Source: Gnetum montanum (lineage: Eukaryota > Streptophyta > Gnetopsida > Gnetales > Gnetaceae). From it: DNA of 39,709 bases. Below the pieces are notes generated by a model. That model worked only from the letters and a program-made list of their open reading frames with translations. It ran no database searches and was not told the origin of the DNA. Shown here one piece after another: positions 1 through 9,380 of the stretch (position 1 is its first letter; every line of letters starts with the position of its first letter). Position numbers and translations under genes: made by a program. Where the stretch lies: NCBI GenBank assembly GCA_015680685.1, contig MNCI01011957.1, positions 127,718-167,426 of the forward strand. The letters run 5' to 3'.

Positions 1-180
1 CTTGTGACCTTGGTAGTTTTCAAACTTGGAAAGGATTCAATGGTTTGAATAGGGTGTGACTTCAAGGGGACTCAATACTCTTTGTACTCTTCTACTTGGG
101 TGCATGGGTGTTTTCATGGATTTGTTACTATTCCGTGTTGACCAATAATAGGAAGTTGAATAAGTCTTTACAAGGTGTGG

Positions 181-217
181 TTCCCATCAAAAAACTCAAA
201 AAAACAAATGATGGGAA
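181..217 (+). other. Conserved hairpin of the E-group elements (E4 copy)
   Basis: TTCCCATCA (181-189) pairs perfectly with TGATGGGAA (209-217) across an A-rich loop. The same position in E1, E2 and E3 holds TTCTCA/TGAGAA or TTCCCATT/AATGGGAA, so pairing is kept while the bases differ. Function unknown; it lies in the untranslated 3' region. Confidence 0.6.
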
Positions 218-1061
218 TTCAAAGAAAATCCCTTAGACAAGTGCTAGTTATGGGACTAGAAAGACATGTTACCCATGCCTGAAGGTCCCCTCTAACTAAG
301 GTTCTTTCTCACTTCCTGCTTCTCTTTTCTTCTTAAATAAGGAACAATGGTTGTTTTGTGTGAGGACTCTTATGTTTCAAGGGGGTGGATCGGTCTTAGA
401 GTGGTAATGTGAAGTCACTGAACATGGTTAGTTTTGGTTTGGACTAAGGATGGATTTTATCAGGTCATTTAATCACAAAATTCACAAGGGACTTCATGTG
501 ACCTTAATCAAGAACTCCATTCCACTTTCTCTCTCTCATCCATTAATGCTTTCCATGCCTTACCTCATTTTCAATGTTCATATCCTTGTTTGATGTCTTG
601 GTTGCATGTGTCAAAATTCTTAGGTAGTTTTTTCTAGGTTTTTGTACTTAACTTTCTATAACCATTAATCATCCATGGGGCCTATGGACTTCTTGGTTTA
701 AGGGTATGCAAAGGAAACAATGGGATGTACCTACTTTGAGAAGGACCCACTTGCATACCTTTTGGTTGGGTTAGTTAAGTTCTTTATCCTTAGGCATTCT
801 CACAATCGAATCCTTTTGCACACCCCATCAATGACATCCAATTGTGCACATCTTTACAATGTTTTTTAGTGAAATCCTCTTTTATTTTGTTGTGAATTCT
901 TTAACCCTCCTCAAGCATTTCATTGCGTTTTGGCTTTTCAAAATTTAATAATGGACCACTGATCCATTTCACCCCATTTTTCAATCTTCTTGCTAATGCT
1001 ATTAAAAGAATCAATCCACCATAATCACAACCTAGCCAAGAATAACTACCAATGAGATAAG

Positions 1062-1121
1062 GTAGTTAAAAGCTATAAGTTACCCATGGCATACTAATTG
1101 GTGATTTTGTTGTGATTGTAG
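1062..1121 (+). other. Conserved 60-nt intron-like segment (E4 copy)
   Basis: Begins AG|GTAGTT, has a TACTAAT branch-point-like motif at 1092-1098, a T/G-rich tract and ends GATTGTAG. Segments of 60, 60 and 64 nt with the same layout occur at the same place in E1, E3 and E2. In E2 the acceptor is followed directly by the ATG of the third ORF; here the matching triplet is TTG. Confidence 0.6.
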
Positions 1122-1459
1122 TTGGAAGCGTGGACTAGAAGTGGGACTGTCTTCACTAAGGAATAAGCAGTAACATCATGTGACAAGGATCCTTCATGAT
1201 CATTGAATCTTCTCCCTCATTCTTCACCCGCTAGAGGAGTTGGATGTTGATTTTGGCCAAGGTGCTTAATTTTATTGTCATGAACACCCAACTTTGTAAA
1301 AGGTTGTAAATCCATACACTTAGGCACTTGGAATCTATTTATTTTGTCTGAGTTAGTTTGCATGTTAGTCAATAATCCCATACCTTGACAAAATTTTGTA
1401 AGGGACTTGTTCCTCCTTTTGTTCACTCAAGGATGAGTTTTCATTCAGTTGTGTAGGTA

Positions 1460-2350
1460 TGATGAAGTGTATTTTTTTGGCTTTGATATCAGATATCTAA
1501 TATATTGGAGACCTAATATCGGATACCTGATATCGGGGATCAAGAAGTGATGTCAGATATTCGATATCGTTGGATGTGTGCTGCCTTATAAATTTAGCAC
1601 TTGGGCACACAATTTGGGAGTAATATTGGTTATAGTGTAGCAGAGCTCTTGCAATTTTTCTCTCCCAGAGTTAGAATATTTTCCTAAGTGCCTGCAACAA
1701 GAGTCATTGAGTGTATGGATCTTTATTCAAGCACTAGTGTACCTAAGCACGACAGTGTGTGCAGTAATAAAAATGAGCTTTCTGATAAACCTTGCAATAC
1801 TTTGGCTAGATTAAATATTTTCTTCATGCATTTAATGTTTTTAGCAGTTTTATTTCATGCTTTTAAGTAATTAAGTTAATTAAGGAAATAAGCTAACTAG
1901 GTCTAATAGAAATTAATTAAGCACATAAGTAAAACTACTTTGAGCATGCGCATGATGCTTGGTAATCCTAGTAATGCTTAACGTTTGGTAACCCAACAAC
2001 ATTATATGTGTTCAAGATGTGTATGGAAAGTGGGACCAAATACTTATGTTAGGATTAGTTAGAAATTAGTTAGTTAGTTAGATTAAATTAGTAATTAAAT
2101 AACTTCATTCCCTTCTTACTTTATTTTAAGCACTCAAAATATAAAACATAAAAATAATAAAAATCATATGCCTTGATTACACTTAACCATACCTTTGCAT
2201 ATCACAAGTGTAATTGGGAAGACAACAAATGACTATTAGGGCAAGTTCACTTCCTAGAGACTAGTGTATCAGAAGACATAGAGTCTATGGAATTTGACCG
2301 AATCACACGTGATTCATATGGTTGAGTGTAGGGGTATTAGTTGCCCATCA
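1460..2350 (+). repeat. 3' LTR of E4 (LTR D)
   Basis: 891 bp, starting TGATG and ending CATCA. It contains a GATATC-rich array (1485-1568), a TATA-like ATAAATTTAG near 1585 and an AATAAA polyadenylation-type signal near 1768, in the same order as in LTRs A, B and C. A polypurine-tract remnant (GTGTAGGTA) abuts its start. It is clearly diverged from the other LTRs. Confidence 0.8.
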
Positions 2351-3060
2351 CTTTGTCAATTCAAGGTGACATCATTTAGCAACTGATGCTTTAGTTGAAT
2401 TCCTAATTGTTTCTCTCTATAGTTTTCTTTTTTATTAATAGGAAGCCTTTAGCAGGAAGTCAAAACCCATATGGGTGCTTTTGAACAAGGGTAAGGTCTA
2501 ATCCTTTTCCTACCCTTGAGGGGAGGTTTGTCAAGATTGGTTGTAAGGATGAAAACCTAAAAAGGCAACCCCAAAACTGTTAAGCCTTTCCTTTTTGCTG
2601 TTTTGGAGTTTTTCCTCTACTTAGTAACTTTTGTACTCTGATTTTGATTTTCTAAATATATTTATTTTTGGGGTCTGACACCCTAATAATTATCTAATGA
2701 ATGTCATGACTTCTAATTACATTTGTGAGTGCAATGAAAAGTGTAAAGTCACTTTTTAAATTTTCAAAACTATGGTTACTACTTTATTAGATCATGTTAA
2801 AGATGTATTTGAATTTTGTGTTATTTTATAATAACTATGTTCAATAAATCTCATAGACCAATGTACTTTGATTTTTAAAAAATTATCATTTATTATTTAT
2901 AGACTTTGACACTTTCCTCCATCTCTTAATCTAATAAGCCAACTTAGACACAATAACATCTTAGTTTTAAGTAACTTCCTTCTAGATCAGGAATTGGAGG
3001 AGCATGTTATCCTAAGATGGTTGCATGTTAATGTTCTTTTTGGATGGGTAGTAGGGTGGC
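2351..3060. other. Intergenic AT-rich stretch with one dispersed repeat
   Basis: No coding region recognised. Positions 2500-2665 are a repeat also present at 14040-14190 (listed separately). The motif GGTCTGACACC occurs at about 2671 and again near 3490, perhaps marking an old insertion. Nothing else is identifiable. Confidence 0.5.
2500..2665 (+). repeat. Dispersed repeat, possible LINE 3' region (copy 1)
   Basis: Shares ordered blocks with 14040-14190: GGGGAG, GATTGGTTGTAA, ATGAAAA, AAAAGGCA, CCCCAAAAC, GCCTTTCCTTTTTG and TTTTGTACT, then A/T-rich sequence. Copy 2 follows a LINE ORF1 remnant on the same strand and ends in an (AT)n tract, so a LINE 3' untranslated region is plausible but unproven. 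Confidence 0.5.
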
Positions 3061-3063
3061 GTT

Positions 3064-3226
3064 GTGGTGTTGGAACCTTGAAGGAATTATAATATAGGTA
3101 CACCTTAGGATATATAGTCTAATCAAAACTTTATAACTCAACATTGCTCATTAAAATTGAGCCCATGACTTAGAGATTTCAAATCGAGAGTCTAACCACT
3201 AGGCTAATATTTCATTATTAAGATGG
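3064..3226 (-). repeat. tRNA-derived SINE, copy 1
   Basis: Similar along its length to the SINE at 13092-13247 and in the same orientation. On the minus strand it has a pol III A-box-like TTAGCCTAGTGGTTAGA and the degenerate B-box region ATGGGCTCAATTTTAATGAG. No clear target-site duplication is visible. Confidence 0.65.
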
Positions 3227-3253
3227 AACCATCATATATATTTTGAAATAAAA

Positions 3254-3362
3254 TTAGGGTGTTAGATTAGTTGTAAGAGCCTTAACTGGCAGGAAATCCT
3301 ATGTCACATGTTCAATTTCAGTAGGCAATATTGAGTTATGATTTAAAAAATTTTCTATAAAT
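3254..3362 (+). repeat. tRNA-derived SINE, copy 2
   Basis: Plus-strand copy of the same family: GTGTTAGATTAGTTGTAAGAG (A-box region), then ATGTTCAATTTC (B box) about 45 nt later, then GGCAATATTGAGTTAT, which matches GGCAATGCTGAGTTAT of the 13 kb copy. It begins about 30 bp after copy 1, in opposite orientation. Confidence 0.6.
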
Positions 3363-3559
3363 GGAAGTTTGTAATTGCTTTGTCGAATAGATTTAAGGTC
3401 TTACTATATGTAAGTAAAAGTTTAGTTTTAGTTTTAGTTTTAATTTTAGTAAACATTAGAATTTTTTAAATATTATTATTCATTTTTTAGGTCTGACACC
3501 TCTCTTGCCCTCTTCAATTTCAATAATTGTGGACACATAGATAGTGTAAGATACTAGGG

Positions 3560-3660
3560 CACTAATAGGTGGCTCAAGTGGTTAGCTCATTGTATTGTTA
3601 GGCAAGATGTTGTCAATTCAAGTCACACTTTAGGAATTGTTATATTCTTCTAATCTATTT
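3560..3660 (+). repeat. Possible further tRNA-related SINE fragment
   Basis: TGGCTCAAGTGGTTAGC resembles a pol III A box and TGTCAATTCAAG, about 45 nt later, could be a worn B box. The body does not match the other SINE copies well, so this may be another family or chance. Confidence 0.3.
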
Positions 3661-3879
3661 GTTTCAAGGTATATGTATAGTCAAATTATTTTAAGACACC
3701 GCTCCTCCTTAAGTTTAAGCTCCTAAATGTTCATGTGTGGTCCCATATCCCTTTTCCTATTCCTTCCTTGTTGGATTCAAGAAAATGCGGGTTCAATTCT
3801 AATGATTGGAATCATTTCCATATTAGAGTCAATGTTAAGGATGGCAACATACTACCTTTATGTTGGGGGTAATAATGAG

Positions 3880-3975
3880 ATATTAGCTTAGTGATAAGAC
3901 TCTTAATGTGAAAACTCTAAGTTATGAAATTGATTGCAGTAGACAATACTGAATTATGAAATTATAATTAAACTA
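3880..3975 (+). repeat. tRNA-derived SINE, copy 3
   Basis: TTAGCTTAGTGATAAGACTC (A-box region) followed by TATGAAATTGATTGCAG (worn B box) and TAGACAATACTGAATTAT, aligning with the tail of copy 2. Truncated or diverged afterwards. Confidence 0.55.
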
Positions 3976-4580
3976 TTTGAAAGGCTAAATATTCTCATTA
4001 AAAAATCATTATCAAATTTGCTTACGTGAAATGAGTTAGTCCATATTGATAAGGTGAAAGGGAATAATGATTTGCCAGCAAATTTTATGAAGTTATGTGA
4101 TAATACGTACACTTGGTAAACCATTTAACACGCACATTTGCTTAGCCTATATTGCTGGAATAAAAGCACTATAATAATGATTTGTGGTAAAGTTGCAAAT
4201 GTGTGAAGTTGTGCAATTCAATTCAGTGATGCTGAACTATTGATAATATACATTTGTGAGTAGTCATCGGCGTCAATAACTAGATAACACCTTGAGGACA
4301 GAAGTTTATAAAAAAATATTACATTTGACTCTCATCCATCCTTATTATCGCCGATGAAGGTTTGTGTGTCCAGTCTCAAAGTCGGATGGCCAATTCTCCC
4401 TTACATAAAAAGACGGTCGAGTCAAGTTAAAATTTGAAACTGTCAATGCTTGTCAAAGCTCATTTTTTCAATACAAAATTTAAAATCTAAAATATCTTTT
4501 AAATAAAATAAATTTTAAAAAAATTCATTATAAACCTGTCATTGTAACTATAACGTTTAAAATTGATACCTGAATTCAAC
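3976..4580. other. Non-coding AT-rich interval
   Basis: No gene, known repeat or RNA recognised. It separates the SINE cluster from the CpG-rich island; base composition changes near 4580. Confidence 0.4.
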
Positions 4581-4628
4581 TTGTGGTAGGGATTTGTTTA
4601 CCAAATTGGTCCCTGCCGGTGCTTTCTT

Positions 4629-4639
4629 ATATAAAAGGA
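4629..4639 (+). promoter_or_regulatory. Candidate TATA box at the island's left edge
   Basis: TATATAAAAGG is a near-perfect plant TATA box, predicting transcription from about 4660. Its target is unclear. It could drive a transcript with the 50-codon ORF at 4773, or a distal 5' exon of the TPD1-like gene 2.5 kb downstream. No splice path was established. Confidence 0.45.
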
Positions 4640-4772
4640 CTGAGTGGCCACCTCGTCTTCCGAGAAATTTTCATTTCGATTCGTTCCGACTCTCCGAGTC
4701 TTAAAGAAAGACGACTAGACGAGGAAAAACGAAAACCAGTCAAAGAAGCCAAGTTTGTTTCCATGCCAGACC

Positions 4773-4925
4773 ATGAAACGCTTCAAGATTGAAATGAACC
4801 GCCGGCAAAAAGAGGAATATTCTAGAGACGTACTTCGAAATTGGCATGCAATCGCAAATTTGCAATTGGAATTGCAATTGTCCAAGGCAAAGCATGGCAG
4901 AGAGAGAGAGAGAGAGTGTGTGTGA
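4773..4925 (+). CDS. Small ORF of unknown function, 50 codons
   Basis: An ATG ORF about 110 nt downstream of the expected start of the TATATAAAAGG promoter. The predicted 50-residue product begins MKRFKIEMNRRQKEEYSR, is strongly charged in its first half, and ends in Arg-Glu repeats encoded by the (AG)n tract before a TGA stop. An overlapping 9-codon ORF (ATG at 4763) starts just upstream and would reduce its translation. I do not recognise the protein. It could be a leader ORF, the start of a spliced gene or chance; support is only its promoter-proximal position and CpG-rich setting. Confidence 0.2.
   Translation: MKRFKIEMNRRQKEEYSRDVLRNWHAIANLQLELQLSKAKHGRERERECV
4899..4925 (+). repeat. 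(AG)n/(TG)n microsatellite, GAGA-type motif
   Basis: About nine AG units followed by TGTGTGTG. GA repeats near plant promoters are binding sites for BASIC PENTACYSTEINE proteins; here it lies about 2.3 kb upstream of the TPD1-like start codon. Confidence 0.7.
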
Positions 4926-5534
4926 GCATTAAGTAGCACTCGAGACAGAAGCACTTGGTCAGTGACAGGCTTTTGTGGTATGTATTATGTTTGTAAGGCG
5001 CGCCGCCTCCGCACTTGAATGCCTGCGCTGCAGTGCCGATCGAAGATGATTGATCATTGATGAATCCGTGTTGCAATCTTTTAGTAGAGCTTTAATAATG
5101 TTGCTCGCTGTCTTAAATGCATAATATTGGATGCTGCCTCTCACTTCTGTTTCTGCAGCAGACAAAGCTGCAAATGCGTGAAGCGAACCACCAGCAAGGC
5201 ACAGATTTCATTTATTAAACTCGCGCTTAGGCTTCAATTTTTCCGTCGTTCCAGGCACGGCGCGCACAGCTTTAAGTTGAGCAATTAGTAGGTATTTCAC
5301 GAGTTTTCGACTCCGTTTTGCTCTGCTCGTTTTGAAATTAGGACGTTTAGAAATCATTTCCGAAATTTTCGTATCGTTTCGTAATTTGTTATGTCGATTG
5401 TAAAAGGAGGACTTATTTTGTAAGCTTTTCAATGGCTAAGTTTTGAAATTTAAATAGTTCGATATGTTTTTCGACGCTAAAGATTTATTTGAAATTTTGG
5501 CGTAAGCTTAGCCAGCAGTTCAACTATGAAACCA

Positions 5535-5543
5535 TAGGGTTTT
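5535..5543. promoter_or_regulatory. Telobox motif 1
   Basis: TAGGGTTTT (reverse AAAACCCTA), the plant telobox found in many promoters and leaders. Confidence 0.5.
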
Positions 5544-6133
5544 GGTTTCAAACTTTCTTTGTTTTTCCGTCCTCCGTGGATCGAGGTTAATACGGTGCGC
5601 GTTTGGATGCTTTGCGATTTGCGTTTTCCGTTCTGAGTGCGCGGTAGATATTTGGCCACAGCATGAGCTCGATTCCGACATAAAAACGTTAACAAGATTT
5701 TCATTTTGTGACTGCCTTTTCGGCGGAGTGATATGCCGGATTGCCGATCTTCACTTCGGTAGTAGAGCAGAACGAGGAGAAGAGGAGGTAAAAGTGAAAT
5801 TATAACAATAATCTCCGCGTCATTGTGCTGGCCTGCGTTTTTATAGCAATGCACTGGTTTGCGAGGCCGCACGCTTTGACTGCAATCGGTACTAATATGA
5901 CGGCGTGGCTGCCGAGAGAGAGACGGATTGTTAACGTCGTCGCACACGTGTTAAAGCTACGCATTCCGATTCGTGAGCGCGTAGTGGTTTCTCTTGTATT
6001 AAAGAATGGCGGCTCTGGGAATGACAGACATAGCGCCTTTGTCTCTGCAACTGGCCTCTGCCATGCCCTTGGTTTGGTTTGGTTTGGTTTGTTTTGTGCC
6101 TCCTCGTCTCTCTGCCGGATCGTTACGTGTTGC

Positions 6134-6142
6134 TAGGGTTTT
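6134..6142. promoter_or_regulatory. Telobox motif 2
   Basis: TAGGGTTTT in the context GTTGCTAGGGTTTTCAG, about 1 kb upstream of the TPD1-like start codon. Confidence 0.5.
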
Positions 6143-7069
6143 CAGACCGCTTAATTACTCTTGACTAACCTCTCTCTCCTCCGGCAGTGTGCACATAGAT
6201 TAGGCTCTTGAGGTTGTCGATTGCGTTTTAAACAAATCTGTGGTTTCAGATTTGCAAATCGAGAAGAATAGCAACCGACGGCGACGGGCGCACAAAAACC
6301 GGCCGCAGTGCTGCAGCTTCGTCTGCTTGATGGTTTTCCATGATGGTTTTGATTGTCTCAAGGATTGTTTTGATACCAGATTGATGATCCATGACCATGA
6401 GTGCGTTTTTTTCCGCAATTCTGCGTGAGCCAGTTGTGCGCACGGTGGTTTAATCATCATGGAATAATTCGCCATCGCCGCAGCCTCGTGCGTTTGTTCT
6501 GTAAATTCGTCATCATTTGACGAGTTTTTGAGGAGGGAACGCGGTCATGCGCAAATAAGCGGCCTAAATCTGATCGCTCATTTTAAGTGCTGCAGCGGCG
6601 ACGTTTCTGGAGGAGATCTATTATGATAAGGCCTGCAAAAGGACTGCATTATCCACATTGCTGGTGTTGCCTGAAAACCAGAGTTGTTCTTTTCTGGTCT
6701 TGAGCGGAGGCGGATTTCTGTCCTGGAGTTTAACAAGGGAGAGCGTTGAGGTTCGATGTCAAGAGCAAGGCCTGGCGTAGTGCGCAGGAGCGTTTGAGGA
6801 CTTTGAGGCCTCCAATTCAACTGTAGTTTTGCGTCAATATTTTTGTCGTCGAAGAGGTTCGTGATTCCCTCTCATTTGTGCTGTCGCGGTGCTTCAATTT
6901 TAAGCTGCCTGGCTCGGTCCTAGTTTTCCGTGGTCATTAACGCCGTTGGCGGATTCCCTTGGTGTTTCCATTCATGGCTGCTGATGCGATTTTAATTTTA
7001 TGCCGGCCTGCCTGCCTGAAAATTTGAGGCTCTCGTGAGAAGCGAGGCAAAAATTGCCCCGAAAGGCCG

Positions 7070-7077
7070 ATAAATAG
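7070..7077 (+). promoter_or_regulatory. Candidate core promoter (TATA) of the TPD1-like gene
   Basis: ATAAATAG in a GC-rich context, 110 bp before the start codon. Transcription would begin near 7100 and give a leader of about 80 nt. It is the closest TATA-like motif to the gene. Confidence 0.5.
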
Positions 7078-7179
7078 AGCTTGCCTCTGAGCATTTTTCT
7101 TCATCGGCGTGAAAGTGATTCTCGTGCAAGCACAGTTGAGCGAGGAGCAACATCAGTCGACAGTCTTTCCATTCTGGCA

Positions 7180-8284
7180 ATGGCTTCTTCTTGGTTGAGT
7201 CATGCAGCGCGTACGAAGTTCTTCAGTCTCTTCGTTGCGATATCGTTTTGCCTCATTTCTGTTCCAGGTACACGCGAACATATGCCGAATTTTTCACATA
7301 TTTAAGGAATAACCGTCGTGCGCTTTGCTTTCCTTCCTGGTTGCGCTTTCCATGTTGGTTGGTTAGATCTCTGAAGCGCACCCGTCCTTTCTTTTTAGTC
7401 GGTTTTTGTTTATTTTGCTTCAAGACAGGGTTGTTACACCTTTTAGCCTGAGCCGCAGTGCAGGCCATATCCGTTTTTGCTATGCTTAAGCTTGTCTCTC
7501 GAGTATCGAGTATTTGCATGCTTCAGAGTTCTGAATCGTGTCTCTCGTCTCTGCCCCCCATTTCTGGAACTCTGCCATACCGACCAGTTTATGCTTTAAG
7601 CTCCGTTGCCATCTTCTGACTGGGTTTTCGATTTTTGTTCTTCAACTTCCTGTAATGAGTTGTTCTGTTATTCTGTCAGATATGTTTGCGGGGCGCTGTG
7701 CAGCAGCAAGAGAAATTAAGCAGCAGGCCGCGGCGGTATCAATGCCTTCAAACGAGACTGGCACAGTGCATAACAACATTTCGGGAGAGTTGATTTCTGT
7801 TCCAGGTAGAAACGTCTTTTGCATTTCGTTTTCACAGTTGCTCCTCCCGTATTTTGTTTCGTTTCTTTCTTTGATGTTGGTTGGTATGCTTGCTCGCAAA
7901 AGATGAAAAAACTTTTGACGATAGAAATTCCGTTTTCATGGTGCTGAAGATGTGCGGGCCGAGCGACTGGGTGAACTATGCAACCGAGAAGACATAAGCG
8001 TGTTTCAGGGGCCGTCGCGTCCTCTGCCCAACGGGATACCAACCTACACAGTTCAGATAGTGAACGCCTGTGCCACGGGCTGTTCCATCTCCAATATTCA
8101 TGTGAGCTGCGGCTGGTTCAGCTCTGCTCGGCTTGTGAACCCCATGACTTTCAGACGCCTGCGGTTCAACGATTGCCTGGTGAACGGTGGCAGGCCTCTG
8201 AAATCCGGAAGCGGGGTGTCCTTCGAATACGCTAACAGTAACGAGTATCCTCTCTCCGTCTCGTCAGTCGAGTGTACTCCCTGA
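7180..8284 (+). CDS. TPD1-like secreted cysteine-rich protein, three exons
   Basis: Predicted exons are 7180-7267, 7680-7805 and 7950-8284, giving 182 residues. Both introns start GT and end AG, both are phase 1, and both junctions rebuild a GAT (Asp) codon. Residues 1-29 form a hydrophobic signal peptide. Exon 2 adds a polar 42-codon stretch with one N-glycosylation site (Asn62-Ile-Ser). Exon 3 is the conserved TPD1 domain: FQGP.RPLPNGIPTYTV near 90-106, HVSCGWFSSARL (122-133), DCLVN (146-150), FEYAN and SVSSVEC, with cysteines at 82, 112, 116, 125, 147 and 180. In Arabidopsis TPD1 is the secreted ligand of the EMS1/EXS receptor kinase that specifies the anther tapetum; paralogues have other developmental roles. 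The start is favoured by its good context (GCAATGGCT) and by the signal peptide. Length is close to TPD1 itself. Which paralogue group it belongs to cannot be told. It looks intact. Confidence 0.85.
7680..7805 (+). other. Exon 2 of the TPD1-like gene, symmetric and skippable
   Basis: 126 nt, flanked by phase-1 introns, preceded by TTCTGTTATTCTGTCAG and ended by GTTCCAG|GTAG. Skipping it would leave the frame intact and join the signal peptide directly to the cysteine-rich domain. It contains one cysteine (Cys36) outside the conserved set. Its donor region repeats that of exon 1. Confidence 0.65.
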
Positions 8285-9125
8285 TGATGAGCCAAACCCA
8301 ACCCAGCAAACAGAAACCCAATACAAACCTGTAACACGCAGTGACATTTTGGTTTTGTCAAGTCATTCGTGAACACTGACTGATCACCACCACCATCACA
8401 CACCCAATCGAGTCATTGGAATCTTCTTTTTGCCAAATTTCTTGACCATCATATTCTCATTACAGACCGATGTGATGACTCAGTACCCAGGAGGCCTCGT
8501 TCAATGGTTTAAGTAAAATAGTATGCTGCCGTAGCAACGGTACTGGTATGTTAATGCCAGTGGTTTGTTGAGGACCAAAAAGGCGTTTTTGTACACTAAC
8601 CAGCAGAAGCAATACGATTCGCCAGTCGCCACCAATTGGCCCTGTACGCCTTGTGTGCGTTTGGATTTGCATATCTCGTTCATTTCTCTGAAACTCCGAA
8701 ATATTTTTCGAAGCCGTGCACCATGTTTTCCCATCTCAAGGACGGGGGCACTGCAACTTCATTTAATTGAAGAGACCGTTTAGCGGCTCATAAATGCGAC
8801 GCTACGCAGTCGGTTATTAAATAATCTTGTGTGCGATCCGCCTTCGATCCGCGCTTGCGTTCGATGTTTCATAGATTGGACGGCCGAAGATTACCGCGCA
8901 TCGCGATTGTAACTGTAAATTGTAACATCAAGTTTTGCGAACAGCGTCGTCTGAAGATTTGGTATGAGAACAGCAGAGTGCGCGAACAGCACAGCATTCT
9001 CTGGCAACTCCCAAGGCAAAGGTCGCTACAATTTTAAATTTTGTCAAACCGTCAACATAGAGAGAGACTTTACCTGTTTTTACAGTTATTTTCGATCGCT
9101 TTCGTAAAAATGTAAAGCGCATAAT
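8285..9125 (+). other. 3' flank of the TPD1-like gene
   Basis: Starts with TGATGATGA stop triplets, remains CpG-rich to about 9125 and contains no recognised protein. No canonical AATAAA was found; TTAAATAAT near 8817 may serve as a polyadenylation signal. Small reading frames here have no recognisable domains. Confidence 0.4.
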
Positions 9126-9254
9126 ACGAGCTCTTAACAGTTAAGGTAGGTGTTTTGATGGTTGCGGGTGAATGAAAGCTTCACTTCTTTTAAGTTATAA
9201 AGATATTGTTTGTGGTTCAATGTTTATCTTGTTAAGGTAAGATTCTAGAGCCAA

Positions 9255-9380
9255 GCTTTAATAATCCTATTATATAGTGGTTTAACATAGATTCCACTTT
9301 AGTTTCTAACCTCGGTTGCTTTAATAATCCTATCATATGGTGGTTTAACATAGATTCCATTTTGTTTCTAATCTACTACA
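9255..9380. repeat. 63-bp tandem duplication
   Basis: Two adjacent copies, 9255-9317 and 9318-9380, both starting GCTTTAATAATCCTAT and containing GGTTTAACATAGATTCCA. A short direct repeat, TTAGCATTTTATGTAT, follows at about 9400-9440. It lies just outside the CpG-rich island. Confidence 0.8.

Larger units (their letters stand above)
1..2350 (+). mobile_element. E4: 3' part of a Ty3/gypsy LTR retrotransposon
   Basis: Positions 1-1459 are the 3' non-coding internal part of an element and 1460-2350 its 3' LTR. The assignment rests on reverse-complement similarity to E1 (15778-18000) and E3 (36521-38900). Shared parts include a hairpin (181-217), an intron-like segment (1062-1121), the stretch around GAGTTTTCATTCAGT just before the LTR, and the LTR itself. 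No coding sequence survives here; the 5' end, gag and pol lie left of the window. It is the only member of the group lying on the plus strand. The 5 bp after the LTR (CTTTG) would be the target-site duplication, but its partner is outside the window. Confidence 0.8.
5166..7060. other. Upstream CpG-rich non-coding region of the TPD1-like gene
   Basis: No recognised protein in any frame. The longest reading frames (5477-5947 minus, 5825-6136 plus) overlap each other and show no known domain. The interval contains two teloboxes, a (GGTTT)n tract at about 6071-6091, and a CTCTCTCTCCTCCGGCAG stretch at about 6170-6186 that looks like a splice acceptor. It is most likely promoter and possibly spliced 5' leader, but no transcript can be proved from sequence. 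Confidence 0.5.
4580..9125. other. CpG-rich, low-copy gene island
   Basis: Higher GC, with CpG kept at an ordinary level (for example GCGCGCCGCC near 4998, ACGGCGCGC near 5256 and many CG steps through 5200-8900). The flanks are AT-rich with scarce CpG and visible C-to-T decay in their transposons. No recognised transposon lies inside. In plant genomes this is expected where germline methylation is low, as around genes. The only convincing gene in it is the TPD1-like gene at 7180-8284. Confidence 0.7.

Noticed and set aside
3254-3330. Possible tRNA genes from A- and B-box motifs
   Set aside because: They do not fold into a complete cloverleaf, boxes are worn, and the surrounding body repeats elsewhere; these are SINE heads.
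5477-5947. 156-codon minus-strand ORF in the CpG-rich island
   Set aside because: No recognisable domain, odd composition, and overlapped by equally long ORFs on the plus strand; likely chance in GC-richer DNA.
5825-6136. 103-codon plus-strand ORF upstream of the TPD1-like gene
   Set aside because: Hydrophobic but without family resemblance, and it runs through the (GGTTT)n tract; not supported as a gene.
7952-8284. TPD1-like domain as an intronless gene starting at GTG 7952
   Set aside because: It would lack a signal peptide and an ATG; the AG at 7948-7949 and matching phase show it is exon 3.
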